DNA of 64,000 nucleotides from Ardenticatenaceae bacterium (GCA_020634315.1 JACKBV010000005.1:186001-250000), one strand, 5' to 3'. Positions 43,449-53,337 are shown, counted from the stretch's first letter. The notes: generated from the letters alone by a model not told the origin. Translations and numbers: made by a program.

Positions 43449-44306
43449 ATGGCTGAAAAAGGATCCAAAATCTTCGTTGTTGAGGATGACACTGACTTGT
43501 CGGAAATGTTAACTGCATACTTTAAGGTACAGGGATACCAGGTTTTTCATGCCGGGCGTGGTGAAGATGCTGTGCGCATGATTACCGGCACGACTCCCGA
43601 TATTGCCGTGCTCGACATTCGTTTGCCCGATATTGATGGGTATGAAGTTTGCCGCCGCCTGCGGCAAAATCGACGCACACAAGATTTGCCAGTTATTTTC
43701 CTCACGGAAAAGCGTGATCGCGAAGACAAATTAACCGGCCTGGAGTTGGGTGCTGTCGATTACATCACCAAGCCATTTGACATTCAAGAGCTGCGTTTGC
43801 GGGTGCGGAATGCGTTACGCCGTTTTCAGCGCAATGCGCAAGTTAACCCTGTCACCGGTTTGCCGGAAGGCAATATGATGGTGGAGCGTCTGGAAGATGC
43901 GCTGCACCGGCCGGATTGGGGCATTGTCCTGGCAGAGGTGCGCGGCTTGAATAAGTTCCGCGATAAATATGGATTTGTTGCCGCCGATGATGTTTCGCGT
44001 GCTGTCACATTGATGTTGACCAATGCCGTGCAGGAATTGGGAAATTCTGAAGATTTTGTGGGACATGCGGATACAGGCGATTTCTTAATGATGACCTCTT
44101 CGGCGAATGCGGATAAGTTGGCGCGGCGTTGTGATATGCGCTTGCGGGCTTCCATCCCTTACTTTTATCCCGCCATGGAACGGCATCGCATCAAAGACCT
44201 GACGGACTCGGAACGATTGAACGTACATGTCGTCAGCCTTTCATCGAAAGAGCATCAATTCACAGACCTGGAGAGTTTATTTGCCGCGTTGGCACAGAGT
44301 AAGTAG
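43449..44306 (+). CDS. Response regulator with degenerate GGDEF-like output domain
   Basis: Residues 1-125 are a receiver domain with the acidic pair EDD (12-14), phospho-acceptor Asp56 in AVLDIRLPD, and the Lys in DYITKPFD. Residues about 135-270 keep the outline of a GGDEF domain (NPVTGLPEGNMMVERL), but the signature loop reads GHADTGDF, so cyclase activity is unlikely. I chose ATG 43449, with GGAAGG upstream. It may be cotranscribed with the V4R gene and could act as a c-di-GMP-independent signalling output. Confidence 0.85.
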   Translation: MAEKGSKIFVVEDDTDLSEMLTAYFKVQGYQVFHAGRGEDAVRMITGTTPDIAVLDIRLPDIDGYEVCRRLRQNRRTQDLPVIFLTEKRDREDKLTGLELGAVDYITKPFDIQELRLRVRNALRRFQRNAQVNPVTGLPEGNMMVERLEDALHRPDWGIVLAEVRGLNKFRDKYGFVAADDVSRAVTLMLTNAVQELGNSEDFVGHADTGDFLMMTSSANADKLARRCDMRLRASIPYFYPAMERHRIKDLTDSERLNVHVVSLSSKEHQFTDLESLFAALAQSK

Positions 44307-44354
44307 TAGCTGGGTCAGTTGTTTTTGATACAATATCATCTATCTTTGTGTAAG

Positions 44355-44384
44355 TCAGGGCTATTTTTAGCCCTGATTTTGTTT
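44355..44384 (+). terminator. Intrinsic terminator after the response regulator
   Basis: TCAGGGCTA and TAGCCCTGA (9-base arms, 4-base loop) are followed by TTTTGTTT. Confidence 0.9.
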
Positions 44385-44477
44385 CTGGAATACATCGCAG
44401 AGTTTGTTTAAACATCCTCCTGAAGTCTGATAAATCGCGAGGGGGATGACAGGCTGACAACAAATTTTAGAACATTG

Positions 44478-47204
44478 ATGAAGCAATTATACTCCTTGCG
44501 TAAGGATATTTTGATGGTGGCAGGCTTTTTGTTCCTGCCGCTTTTGTTGTTGGGCAGTGTGACGCTGGGGAACCAGACGATGCTGCCGGTGGATAATTTG
44601 TTTCAGTGGCAGCCGTGGCAGTCGGCTGCGGCTGAATTGGATGTTACGCAGCCACAAAATGGGCTGCTGACTGATTTACTCATTGAGAATTTTGCCTGGA
44701 AGCGGTTTGCTGTAGACAGTATTAAGGCGGGGGATATTCCGTTGTGGAACCCTTATTTGTTTGCGGGGATGCCGTTTTTGGCGACGGGGCAGCATGGGAT
44801 GCTGTACCCGTTTAGCTGGCTCTTTTTCTTGATGCCGATTCCCAAGGCGTATGGTTGGTATGCGCTGAGTCAATTGTGGTTGGCGGGGACGTTGATGTAT
44901 GTATACGGCCGTATCCTGCATATGAAACGTGCCAGCGCCTATATCGCCGGGTTGATTTATCAGGGCAGCGGCTTCATGTTAGCGAGTACGGCCGTTTTCC
45001 CCATGATCATCGGTGCCGCGGCGTGGCTGCCTTTGCTGCTGGCGTGCATTGAATTGATCATGCGCGATTGGCGCCTGGAGATAGAGAGTCAGGCCCAGCC
45101 GTCAACCGCGCGGCGGCCACGTTTGACTGTTTTGTGGGTAGCCTTGGGCAGCGTGGCGCTTGGCCTGCAAATTTTAGCCGGGCACATCGAAATCACCTAT
45201 TACACCTTGCTCATTATGGGGATGTATGGGGGCTGGCGTGTTGCCTATTGTGCATGGCGTAACCGTGCCGCTTACCCGCTTCGCGTTTTGCTTTTGCGAC
45301 CAATGGGCTGGCTGCTCGCCATGGTGTTGGTTGGGCTGTTGTTGGGTGCGGTGCAATTCGTGCCCTTTTATGAAGTGGGGCAGCTTAATTTTCGCAGTGG
45401 CGAGACAACGTTGGCGCAAGTGCGCAGCTATGCGTTCCCGGCACGGCGCTTGTTGACCTTTGCGCTGCCTAATTTTTTCGGCAGCCCGGCACAGCAATCT
45501 TACGTGGATGCATTTACGGGTGAAGCTGTAGCTCTGCCGGGAACCAGTGAATGGGGCATCAAGAATTACGTGGAAGGGGGGCTTACCTGGGGGTTTTGCC
45601 GCTTTTCCTTGTCTTGCTCGGTTTGTTTGGCAACCGGTTTATCAGTAATCGGTTGTCGGTTAGCGGTAATCGGTTATCAAGTTCTCCGTCCTCCGATCTG
45701 CAATCTGCAATCCGCACTTTGCAATCTGAGCGACGGGCACAGACCGGCTTTTTTGCGGCGATGAGCTTGCTGGCGCTGGCTTTTGTCTTTGGTACGCCGT
45801 TGTATGCGTTGATTTATTATGGCTTGCCGTTTGCAGACCAGATTCGCACGCCGTTCCGTTGGGTGTTTCCGCTGTCGTTGTTTACGGCCGTACTCGCCGG
45901 TTTTGGGATGGATTATTTGGCGGCGACGCGGCGGGCGCGGCAGGTGGCGGCTGATGAGCCAACAAGGTGGGACAGTGATCGACGGGTGGCGGGTTGGTTA
46001 CGGCCGTTTATCTTGTGGGGTTCGCCATCGATCATCACCGGGCTGGCTGGGCTGGCCTTTTGGGGTGGATTCCTGCTGCTGGTGGGGTTGTTTGTTTCGC
46101 GGGCGGCATATGCCAATCTGGAGCCGCTGGTTGAGCGCCTCTTTCACGGCTCTGGCGCTGGCGGATCAAGCCTTTCCCGATACACGCGCCTTCTACAGCT
46201 TTGAGTTTCGCCAGATATTTATATTGGGCTTGATGCTGGTAGCCACGGGAACCGTGCTGCGCGTCAGCCGCTGCCCCATTTACCTGCGCGGTGTGCCGGT
46301 CTGGCTGTTCATGGCGGCGGCCGCGTTGACACTGGATTTATGGGTAGCCAATGCCGGATTTCATGCGGTCACGGATCCGGCGCTGCTTGCTTACAAGCCG
46401 GAATTGGTGCAATGGTTACAGCAGCAGCCCGGCACCTGGCGCATTACCACGTTTGCGCCGCATGGCGATAAGCCGTTTAATGCCAATGCTGGCTGGCTGT
46501 ACGATTTACAAGATGTGCGCGGCTATGATTCCATCATCCCCAAGCAGTATGCCGATTATATGGCGGCCATTGAGCCGCAAAATGAGCTGCAATACAACCG
46601 CATCCAGCCCATTGTTAATTGGGAATCGCTGAATTCGCCGTTGCTGGATGTGCTCAATGTGAAGTACATCATCACGGCGGAGACGATTGACCTGCCCAAG
46701 CTGCGCCTGGCCTGGGAAGGGGATGGTTTGCGTGTTTATGAAAATCTGGCGGCAGCGCCGCGTGCGTACACGCTGCCATTGGATGCCGCCGTGACGGTTG
46801 ATGACGCGCTGGCCGCGCTGACAACGTATGATCCGCGGCAATTTGTGGTGATGAATGTCGCTGATTGTGTTGTCTGTTCTGAGCGGGGTGTTTCTGGATT
46901 CACGACACCGATGCCGGGTCAATATGTTGCGGCAACGATTAGCGGGTATACGAATCGGGAGGTGGTAGTGGAAACGGCCGTTTCCACCACCACCTGGCTT
47001 ATCCTGAATGACAGCTATTTTCCAGGGTGGCGAGCTTATGCGCGACCGGCCGGCGGCACAGAAGCCGACGAAATTGAGTTACCCATCAACCGGGTTAACG
47101 GCAACTTTCGCGGCGTCTTGTTGTCTGAGGGGAGTGGGTCGTGCGCTTCCGTTACAGCCCGGCAAGCTTCCAGTTGGGCGGGCTGCTCAGCTTCATGGGC
47201 GTGA
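44478..47204 (+). pseudogene. YfhO-like glycosylation membrane protein, frameshifted three times
   Basis: The reading passes through three frames. Codons 44478 to about 45577 give the N-terminal membrane part (PVDNLFQWQPW, IPLWNPYLFAGMPFLA). A missing G in a run of six (45577-45582) moves the frame; the next piece (GAYLGVLPLFLVLLGLF) runs to about 46140. A further indel gives the large soluble part (DVRGYDSIIPKQYADY, NDSYFPGWRAY). A last indel near 47130 leads to the C-terminal helix in the next open frame. YfhO proteins are large multi-spanning membrane proteins involved in glycosylation of wall polymers or lipoteichoic acid. Either the gene is decayed or the assembly has indel errors; a heptamer tract has also inserted in it. 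Confidence 0.8.
45644..45722. repeat. Heptanucleotide repeat tract inside the YfhO gene
   Basis: Two heptamer families follow each other: ATCAGTA, ATCGGTT, GTCGGTT, AGCGGTA, ATCGGTT, and then TGCAATC, TGCAATC, CGCACTT, TGCAATC. The tract is translated as about 26 Ser/Arg/Leu-rich residues between two membrane segments. Confidence 0.85.
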
Positions 47205-48748
47205 TTATTCTCGTTTTTGCTGGCGGCGTGTGGGGCTGGCAAACTGTTGTGCGGCCGCAAGGGGCGCTGACGACGACGCGCAGCATTGCCAAGAACAGCG
47301 CCGCACCCATGGTGCTCAACCTGTTTAACAAAGGCATTGATTTTGTCTTTGCCATGTTTTACCTGCGCGTGATGGGGCCAGCCGATTCGGGCAGCTTTTC
47401 GACGGCCATTGCCACCGCCGGTATTTTCGAGATTCTCTCCAACTTTGGGCTGGACATTTTGGTTATCCGTGAAGTGTCGAAAGCTCGTGATCAGGCGGGG
47501 CATTATTTGCTGAACACGACGATTTTGCGTTTAGGCGCGGCTGTCGTTGCCAGTTTGCCGATGATCGTTTTGATTGCCGGAACCAGTCTCTTTACAAACC
47601 CGTTTTCGCGCCCGGAAGTGTTGGCGATCACCTTTATTATGGTGGGTATGGTCATTTCGGGGATGTCGAAGGGGGTGACGGGGCTGTTTTATGTGTATGA
47701 AACGGCCGAAATTCCGGCAACGATGACGACGGCGACGACGATTTTGAAGGTGGGGTTTGGCGTGGTGGCGCTGCTCTTGGGGTATAGTTTTGTGGGGTTA
47801 GCGGCCGTTTCCATTCTCACCAATGTCATCACCTTTATCTTACTTGGCGTGCTCGCTTATCGCCGCTTTGACCTGGGCGGGCAGTGGCGTGTCGATTGGC
47901 ATTTGCAGGCGCGTATGGTGCGCCTCGGCTTTCCGTTGATGCTCATTCATCTGCTGCAAACCGTCTTTATCTCTGTGGATGTGTACCTGCTGCGCACGAT
48001 GCTGCCCAACGGCGAGGAAGTTGTGGGCTGGTACAGCAGCGCCTATAAATGGTTTAACGCTCTGCAAATTGTTCCCTCTTACTTTACACTGGCTTTATTC
48101 CCCATCATTGCCCGTGAAATCGAGCGTTCGCTGGATGCAGCGCGGCGCATGTATCGCATGTCGCTGAAGATTATGCTGCTGTTGGCGCTGCCAATTGCCG
48201 CGGTAACTACGTTTTTGGCTTATCCATTGGTGCAGGTGTTGGGCGGCAATGAATTTTTGCCGCATGGCGCCATTGCCTTGCAGCTTGTCATCTGGTCAAT
48301 TCCCATTGGCTGGCTCAACAGTGTCACCAATTATGTGTTGATTGCCCTGGGGTTGGAACGGATGCAGCCGCGTGCTTTTGCCATTGCTGTTGGCTTTAAC
48401 ATTGTGGCGAATGCGCTGTTTATCCCGCGTTACAGTTATGTGGCGGCATCGGTGACGACCATTTTGTCGGAGGTGGTGCTGTTGGGGGTGTTTGCCTATT
48501 ATTTGCGACAGCGGATGCCGGGTGTGGATTGGGGACGGCTGCTGGGACGGCCGTTTCTGGTCACATTGATCATGGTCGGGTTGATGTGGCTCGCGTTTCA
48601 AATCCATGTGCTGCTGGCAACGGCCGTTGGCCTTGTGGCCTATATCTTGGGGTTGTGGCTGCTGCGCGTCTTTGGCGAAGAAGAACGCCAGATTTTGCGC
48701 CAGATTTTGCCTGCTTCCCTGGTGCGACGGCTAGAATTTTTGCATTGA
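47141..48748 (+). CDS. Polysaccharide flippase (Wzx-like), joined to the YfhO C-terminus
   Basis: The open frame has about 14 hydrophobic helices. From residue about 47 on (SIAKNSAAPMVLNLFNKGIDF) it matches MATE-like oligosaccharide flippases, which move lipid-linked glycans across the membrane. The first 35 residues (FRYSPASFQLGGLLS) are clearly the C-terminal helix of YfhO. Either the flippase starts inside at one of the GTG codons (for example 47249), or the two proteins are naturally fused. No stop codon separates them. Start and fusion remain open; the flippase call itself is secure. Confidence 0.85.
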   Translation: MRFRYSPASFQLGGLLSFMGVIILVFAGGVWGWQTVVRPQGALTTTRSIAKNSAAPMVLNLFNKGIDFVFAMFYLRVMGPADSGSFSTAIATAGIFEILSNFGLDILVIREVSKARDQAGHYLLNTTILRLGAAVVASLPMIVLIAGTSLFTNPFSRPEVLAITFIMVGMVISGMSKGVTGLFYVYETAEIPATMTTATTILKVGFGVVALLLGYSFVGLAAVSILTNVITFILLGVLAYRRFDLGGQWRVDWHLQARMVRLGFPLMLIHLLQTVFISVDVYLLRTMLPNGEEVVGWYSSAYKWFNALQIVPSYFTLALFPIIAREIERSLDAARRMYRMSLKIMLLLALPIAAVTTFLAYPLVQVLGGNEFLPHGAIALQLVIWSIPIGWLNSVTNYVLIALGLERMQPRAFAIAVGFNIVANALFIPRYSYVAASVTTILSEVVLLGVFAYYLRQRMPGVDWGRLLGRPFLVTLIMVGLMWLAFQIHVLLATAVGLVAYILGLWLLRVFGEEERQILRQILPASLVRRLEFLH

Positions 48749-48791
48749 GCATTTACTGTTATGCAGTGGTTACAGAAGCAAAGGTGTAACG

Positions 48792-48869
48792 ATGGCAAAT
48801 GTAAAGACAGCAATTCCATTAGAAGAATCCTTGTTGCAACAGGTTCGGCGAGCCATCAGGCGTGTCTAG
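48792..48869 (+). pseudogene. Remnant of a ribbon-helix-helix antitoxin
   Basis: ATG 48792 opens 25 codons (MANVKTAIPLEESLLQQVRR and so on) that match the start of RHH antitoxin-type proteins. A TAG stops them, but the same frame goes on as MVSRLFTEPRDV, close to the VSRSxLFxEALRD segment of that family. It looks like a decayed antitoxin with no toxin left. It ends just before the GT39 gene. Confidence 0.6.
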
Positions 48870-48900
48870 ATGGTTTCGCGGTTATTCACAGAGCCACGTG

Positions 48901-50987
48901 ATGTCGCATAAGCAATTGCTGATTCGTCACCGTTTTCTGCTTCTTCTGATTTTGTTGATTGCTGCCGGGCTGCGCTTGTATGGCCTAAACAATCTCTCTC
49001 CCCCTGGCATTGAACATGATGAAGTTGCCAACTGGCTCATTGACCGCTCGATTTTAGCGGGCAATCATGCCATTTACTTCACGCGTGCTTATGGGCATGA
49101 AGCGGGCTTCCACTATTTGCAGGCTGGTTTTGTGGCGCTGTTGGGAGACAACGTGTTGGCGCTGCGCCTGCCTGCCGCCTTTGCCGGATTGCTGCTGGTA
49201 GCTGTTACCTATACGCTGACGCGCCGCCTTTTCGGCCGTCAGGATGGGGTTATTGCTGCTGCTTTGCTGGCCGTGCTGTTTTGGCCCGTCTTTTACAGCC
49301 GTCTTGGCTTACGCGCCATTACCTTGCCACTGTTGGTGGGGCTGTCTGCTTACTTTTGGTGGAATGGCTGGGGAGGAAGAGGGAAGAGAGAGAGAAGAGA
49401 GAAGAGGGTGGAGAGAAGAGGGAAGAGGGAAGAGGGTGGAGAGAAGAGAGAAGAGGGAAGAGGGTGGAGAGTGGAAGGATTCACTCCTCACTCCTCACTC
49501 CTCTTTCTTCACTCCTCGCTCCTCTTTCCTCCCTCCTCTCTCCTCACTCCTCCTTCCTCCTCTCTGGTTTGTTTGCCGGGTTGGGTTTTTATACGTATAT
49601 GGCGGCGCGGGCGACGCCGATTTTCTATGGGCTGTTTACGCTGTATCTGGCATTGGTGGATTGGCGTGGGTTGAAGGGGCGTTGGCGGGGTGTGCTGCTG
49701 TTTTGGCTGGTGTATGCGCTGGTGGCGGCACCGTTGGCCTGGTATTTGCTGCACAATCCGGGGGCGGAGCTGCGCATTGGAGAAGTGGACGCGCCGCTGC
49801 GGGCGCTGTTGGCGGGGGATTGGCGGCCGGTATGGACAAATGCTGTCCAGATTTTGAGCGGGTTTGGCGTGAAGGGTGATCCTTTGTGGCGGCAAAATGT
49901 GGCCGGGCGCTCTGTTTTTGAGCCGGTAGGCGCACTGTTGTTTTATGCAGGATTGCTTTGGTTTTTGTGGCGTTGGCGTACCCCCAAATATGGGTTTGTG
50001 TTGTTATGGTTAGCAATATCTGTCATTCCCAGTCTGGTGACGGTTGATGCGCCGAGCACGATTCGCATGATTCACATTTTGCCGGTTTTGTCAAGTCCCG
50101 TTTCACAGGTTATTCACAAAATAGGGGGGTTTTCCACAAAAAGAGGGCGGTTATCCACAGGAGTGGGCTATGTGTGCCTGGGTCTGCTGGGGGTGGCCTA
50201 TATGTGGGGTACGGCCGTTTCCATCTTCCACACCTGGCCGAATAACGACGAAGTGCGCTTTGTGTGGCAGGCAGCCTTTACAGATATGGGGGGGTATCTC
50301 GACGAAAATTCGACGCTGCAAGCAGCATCCATTGCCGGATGGACACCCGAAACCATGGACAGCCCGACCTTTGACCTGCTGCTCAAGCGGGAAGATGTGG
50401 GGTTGAGCTTCTTTAATCCAACGGATGGGACACTGGTTTTGCCGGTGGCTGATGAAGGGGGGCATCATTTGCTGCGACCGGCAATTTTGGAGCTGGACGC
50501 ATTTTGGCAAGCGTGGCTGGCGGCGCGGGGAAGTGTGACACAAGCGCAGGGGGAGTTTGTCCATGTGGCCGTGCCGGACGTTTCGCCGTTGCAGCCAGCG
50601 TACACGGCCGATTTCCTTTTGGGCGGTCAATTGCGCATGTTTGGGTATGATGTGCTGGCGGGGGATGCGGACGTGACGCTGATCACCTATTGGCGCGTGG
50701 AGATGCGCCCTGTGCAGCCGACACGCTTGTTTGTGCAGGTGTTGGATGTGGAGGGTAACGTGGTGGGCGAGGATTACCATTGGGACACGGCCGATCCGCA
50801 AGGGTTGTGGTTTAGCCATTGGCAGCCAGGGGATGTGATTTTGCAGCGGCACGTGTTTGCCGCAACGTCGGGGCAGACACAACTGCGCCTGGGAATTTTT
50901 GACCCGGCGACGTGTGACACGGGTGCTTGTCAAAACCTGACAACAGAAAGTGGTGCGCCGTTTATCGTTGTGCCGGGGTGGCCGTGA
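48901..50987 (+). pseudogene. GT39-like membrane glycosyltransferase split by a heptamer tract
   Basis: The N-terminal part (48901 to about 49370) reads like ArnT/PMT-type glycosyltransferases: LRLYGLNNLSPPGIEHDEVANW with the catalytic acidic pair, then TLTRRLFGRQDG. The remainder (about 49566-50987) is in another frame and gives GLFAGLGFYTYMAARATPIFY, more helices and a beta-rich C-terminal domain. Between them lies a 196-base purine-then-pyrimidine heptamer tract whose length is not frame-neutral. As written the protein cannot be made without frameshifting. I take ATG 48901 as the start, since upstream codons overlap the antitoxin remnant. Confidence 0.8.
49371..49566. repeat. Purine/pyrimidine heptanucleotide repeat tract
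   Basis: About 110 bases of GAGAGAA, GAGGGAA and GAGGGTG units are followed by about 85 bases of CTCCTCA, CTCCTCT and TTCCTCC units. The two halves are nearly complementary and could form a long hairpin or triplex. The strand switch falls at about 49480. Confidence 0.9.
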
Positions 50988-51064
50988 TGGTTACAGCGTC
51001 TGCATGAGGGGACAGACGCGCCGCAGCGGATCATCATCAATGCGTAGAGCAGGCTTTTGGCAAG

Positions 51065-52441
51065 TTATTCTGGATGGTGTGTTGTTTTATCCGGCACGCT
51101 GTTGTCGGCCAGGGGTAATTCAAAGTAGAAGAAGCTCCCGTTGCCCAATTGGCTGTTGACGCCAACGCGTCCCCCTAATTTGTCGAGAATGCGGCGGACA
51201 ATGGACAAGCCCAGGCCGTGCCCGCCTAACTGTATCTGGTGCAGTTGGGTAAAGGGGGTGAAAAGCCGGGACATGTCTGTTTCGGTGAGGCCGCGCCCGT
51301 TGTCGCGCACGCCATAACGCGCCCAGTTTCCGGGGAGAACGGCCGTTTCCACCACCAACTGCGCCTGTTCCCCGCCATATTTCAGCGCATTGCTCAAATA
51401 GTTCGCCCATACTTCTTCAATCCACGCCGCATGACCGCAAACCACCGGCCAATCTGTGGGCAGGACGATTTCTGCCTGCGCCTGCGTGACCAGGTTTTCC
51501 ATGCGTGACAACGCCTCATGGATAATGAGACGCATATCGGTGATCGGTTCGGCTTCGACTTCTGTTTTGCGCAGGCTGGCAAGCAGCAGAATCTCGTGAA
51601 TGATGGTGTGCATTTTGTGGCTTTGGTGCAAAATGCGCTCTAGAAAAAAGGTTTGCTCATCGGGTGGAATCAGGTCGTCTTCGAGGAGCATTTCGGCGTA
51701 GCCAATGAGGCTGCCGAGGGGATTGCGTAAATCGTGGGCGACGGTATGGGCAAAGGCGTCGAGTTCGGCGTTTTGTATTTCTAGTTCGTCGGCATGTTGT
51801 TGTAAGGTTTTGAGGGCCGCTTCCTTGGCCTGGTTGCTGGCTGCCAGATCGGCCGTGCGGGCTTGCACGCGTTCTTCCAATTCGTGGGCATAACTTTGCA
51901 CGCGTTCGTGCAGGGTGGCGCGGTGGATGGCAATGGCGGCCAGATCGGCGATGCCGCGCAGCAGGCTGATTTCCCAGGGGGTGAAATGGCGCACGATGTG
52001 CAGGGTGCCGATGTTCAAGCGGCCGATCAGTTGTTCGTTGAACAACATGCTGATATTGATGGTTGTGTGTAAATCCATCTGCCGGTAGATGTCGATATTA
52101 GGCAGGTTGTCGAATGTCTGGATGTCGTCAACGACGACGATGCGCCCGGATTCTTGTGTGTATTGGTCGTAAACTTCGCGGGGCAAGGTGCTGATGCTTT
52201 GTTGCAGTTGGGCGGGTAAGCCGACTTGATAGGCCAGGCGTAGTTCCTGGCGTGTTTCATTGTAGAGGCTGATGGTGACGATGGGCACGTTGAGCATGTG
52301 CGCCGTCTGATCGCAGATGGCGGAGAGGGATGCATCCAGGTCGAGCTTGGCGTTGAGCAGGGCGGCCATGTGGGCCAGGGTTTCTGCCTGTTCGCGTGCC
52401 AGTTTTTCGGCTTCGTAGCGTGCTTTGTAGTCAGGTTCCAT
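51065..52441 (-). CDS. GAF-domain sensor histidine kinase
   Basis: The 458-residue kinase has an N-terminal coiled coil and a GAF domain (about 25-175). A second coiled coil (178-228) and the dimerisation domain follow, with phospho-acceptor His236 in AHTVAHDLRNPLG. The ATPase domain has NYLSNALKYGG, RDNGRGL and GGHGLGLSIV. There is no membrane segment, so it senses a cytoplasmic signal. No response regulator adjoins it, so it is an orphan kinase. A palindrome in the ATPase domain encodes VETAVLPGN. Confidence 0.92.
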   Translation of the reverse strand: MEPDYKARYEAEKLAREQAETLAHMAALLNAKLDLDASLSAICDQTAHMLNVPIVTISLYNETRQELRLAYQVGLPAQLQQSISTLPREVYDQYTQESGRIVVVDDIQTFDNLPNIDIYRQMDLHTTINISMLFNEQLIGRLNIGTLHIVRHFTPWEISLLRGIADLAAIAIHRATLHERVQSYAHELEERVQARTADLAASNQAKEAALKTLQQHADELEIQNAELDAFAHTVAHDLRNPLGSLIGYAEMLLEDDLIPPDEQTFFLERILHQSHKMHTIIHEILLLASLRKTEVEAEPITDMRLIIHEALSRMENLVTQAQAEIVLPTDWPVVCGHAAWIEEVWANYLSNALKYGGEQAQLVVETAVLPGNWARYGVRDNGRGLTETDMSRLFTPFTQLHQIQLGGHGLGLSIVRRILDKLGGRVGVNSQLGNGSFFYFELPLADNSVPDKTTHHPE

Positions 52442-52496
52442 AGGGTAAAAATGTAAACCAGGTGGAGGGAATGGTCAACGCATCATCGGTACTATC

Positions 52497-52554
52497 AACC
52501 TCCGGGAGGCTCAAAGCCTCCCGGAGGTTCACAATCCGAGCCTCCCGGAGGGTT
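52497..52554. repeat. Inverted-repeat element AACCTCCGGGAGGCT, three arms
   Basis: AACCTCCGGGAGGCT is followed after 3 bases by AGCCTCCCGGAGGTT and again by AGCCTCCCGGAGGG. The same pair recurs at 55244-55299, marking a dispersed intergenic repeat family. The element lies between the divergent kinase and NUDIX genes. Confidence 0.85.
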
Positions 52555-52611
52555 GTCTCCAGAAATGTCCGTAAGTTTGCTAAATTAAAATCATGCCCCA
52601 AAATTGTAGCC

Positions 52612-53151
52612 ATGTATGACGATTTACAACAATTTCTGGCCCAATATGAAGCACAACTTATCGAAATGACGACATGGCGCAATGGCACGATGCCGCTGCG
52701 CCTGGCTTACTACCTCGGCGCAGAATTGCCCCCATCTGCCTACATTAGCTCCGTGCGTGCGGTGCTGCTGCATGAGGGAGCGGTGATGGTCGTGCGCGAT
52801 TTGACCAATGATTATCACGTTGTCCCCGGCGGACGCCGCGAAGCAGGCGAATCCTTCCTGGATACGCTGCGCCGGGAGATGTTGGAAGAGACAGGCTGGA
52901 CATTACGCAATCCTCGGCCATTGGGTTTTGTCCATTTCCATCACCTGGCCCCAAAACCGGATGGATACGCTTTCCCTTACCCCGATTTTTTGCAGCAGGT
53001 TTATGTTGCCGAAGCGCACACGTTTATGCCAGAGGCAAGGGATGTGGGCGGATATGAGGTGGAAACCGGCTTTCAACCCATTCACGATGCGCTGCAATTA
53101 CCCTTGAGGCCGGGACAGCGTTTGTGGCTCAAGGCGGCGGTAAGCGCTTAG
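52612..53151 (+). CDS. NUDIX hydrolase
   Basis: The 179-residue protein contains a complete NUDIX box, GGRREAGESFLDTLRREMLEETGW, fitting Gx5Ex7REUxEExGU. It should hydrolyse a nucleoside diphosphate derivative; the substrate is unknown. I chose ATG 52612. Earlier in-frame starts run through the CCTCCGGGAGG repeat and encode an unlikely Arg-rich leader. A large hairpin follows the gene. Confidence 0.88.
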   Translation: MYDDLQQFLAQYEAQLIEMTTWRNGTMPLRLAYYLGAELPPSAYISSVRAVLLHEGAVMVVRDLTNDYHVVPGGRREAGESFLDTLRREMLEETGWTLRNPRPLGFVHFHHLAPKPDGYAFPYPDFLQQVYVAEAHTFMPEARDVGGYEVETGFQPIHDALQLPLRPGQRLWLKAAVSA

Positions 53152-53200
53152 CTTGCTGTTCATGGCTAACAAGGTGCTGCGAAGGCAATCTAATACCTAC

Positions 53201-53262
53201 TTGTTGCATTGTTGATACGGCTTTGTTGACTTCTTAACAAAGCCGTATCGCATATGCAACAA
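53201..53262. other. Large two-stage inverted repeat between convergent genes
   Basis: The inner arms GATACGGCTTTGTT and AACAAAGCCGTATC (14 bases) surround an 8-base loop. The outer arms TTGTTGCAT and ATGCAACAA (9 bases) extend it. It lacks T-runs; it could be a bidirectional terminator or the core of a small mobile repeat. Confidence 0.7.
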
Positions 53263-53337
53263 CGTCGTGTGCGTTACCCTCACACTATGCTGTGACAGTG
53301 TGCTGCCAAATGGTTGTCATGCGCTTGCCGTTTTGTG

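Noticed and set aside
49371..49566. Coding low-complexity linker in the glycosyltransferase
   Set aside because: Frames on the two sides do not agree and the composition is pure heptamer repeat, so it is better seen as an inserted tract.
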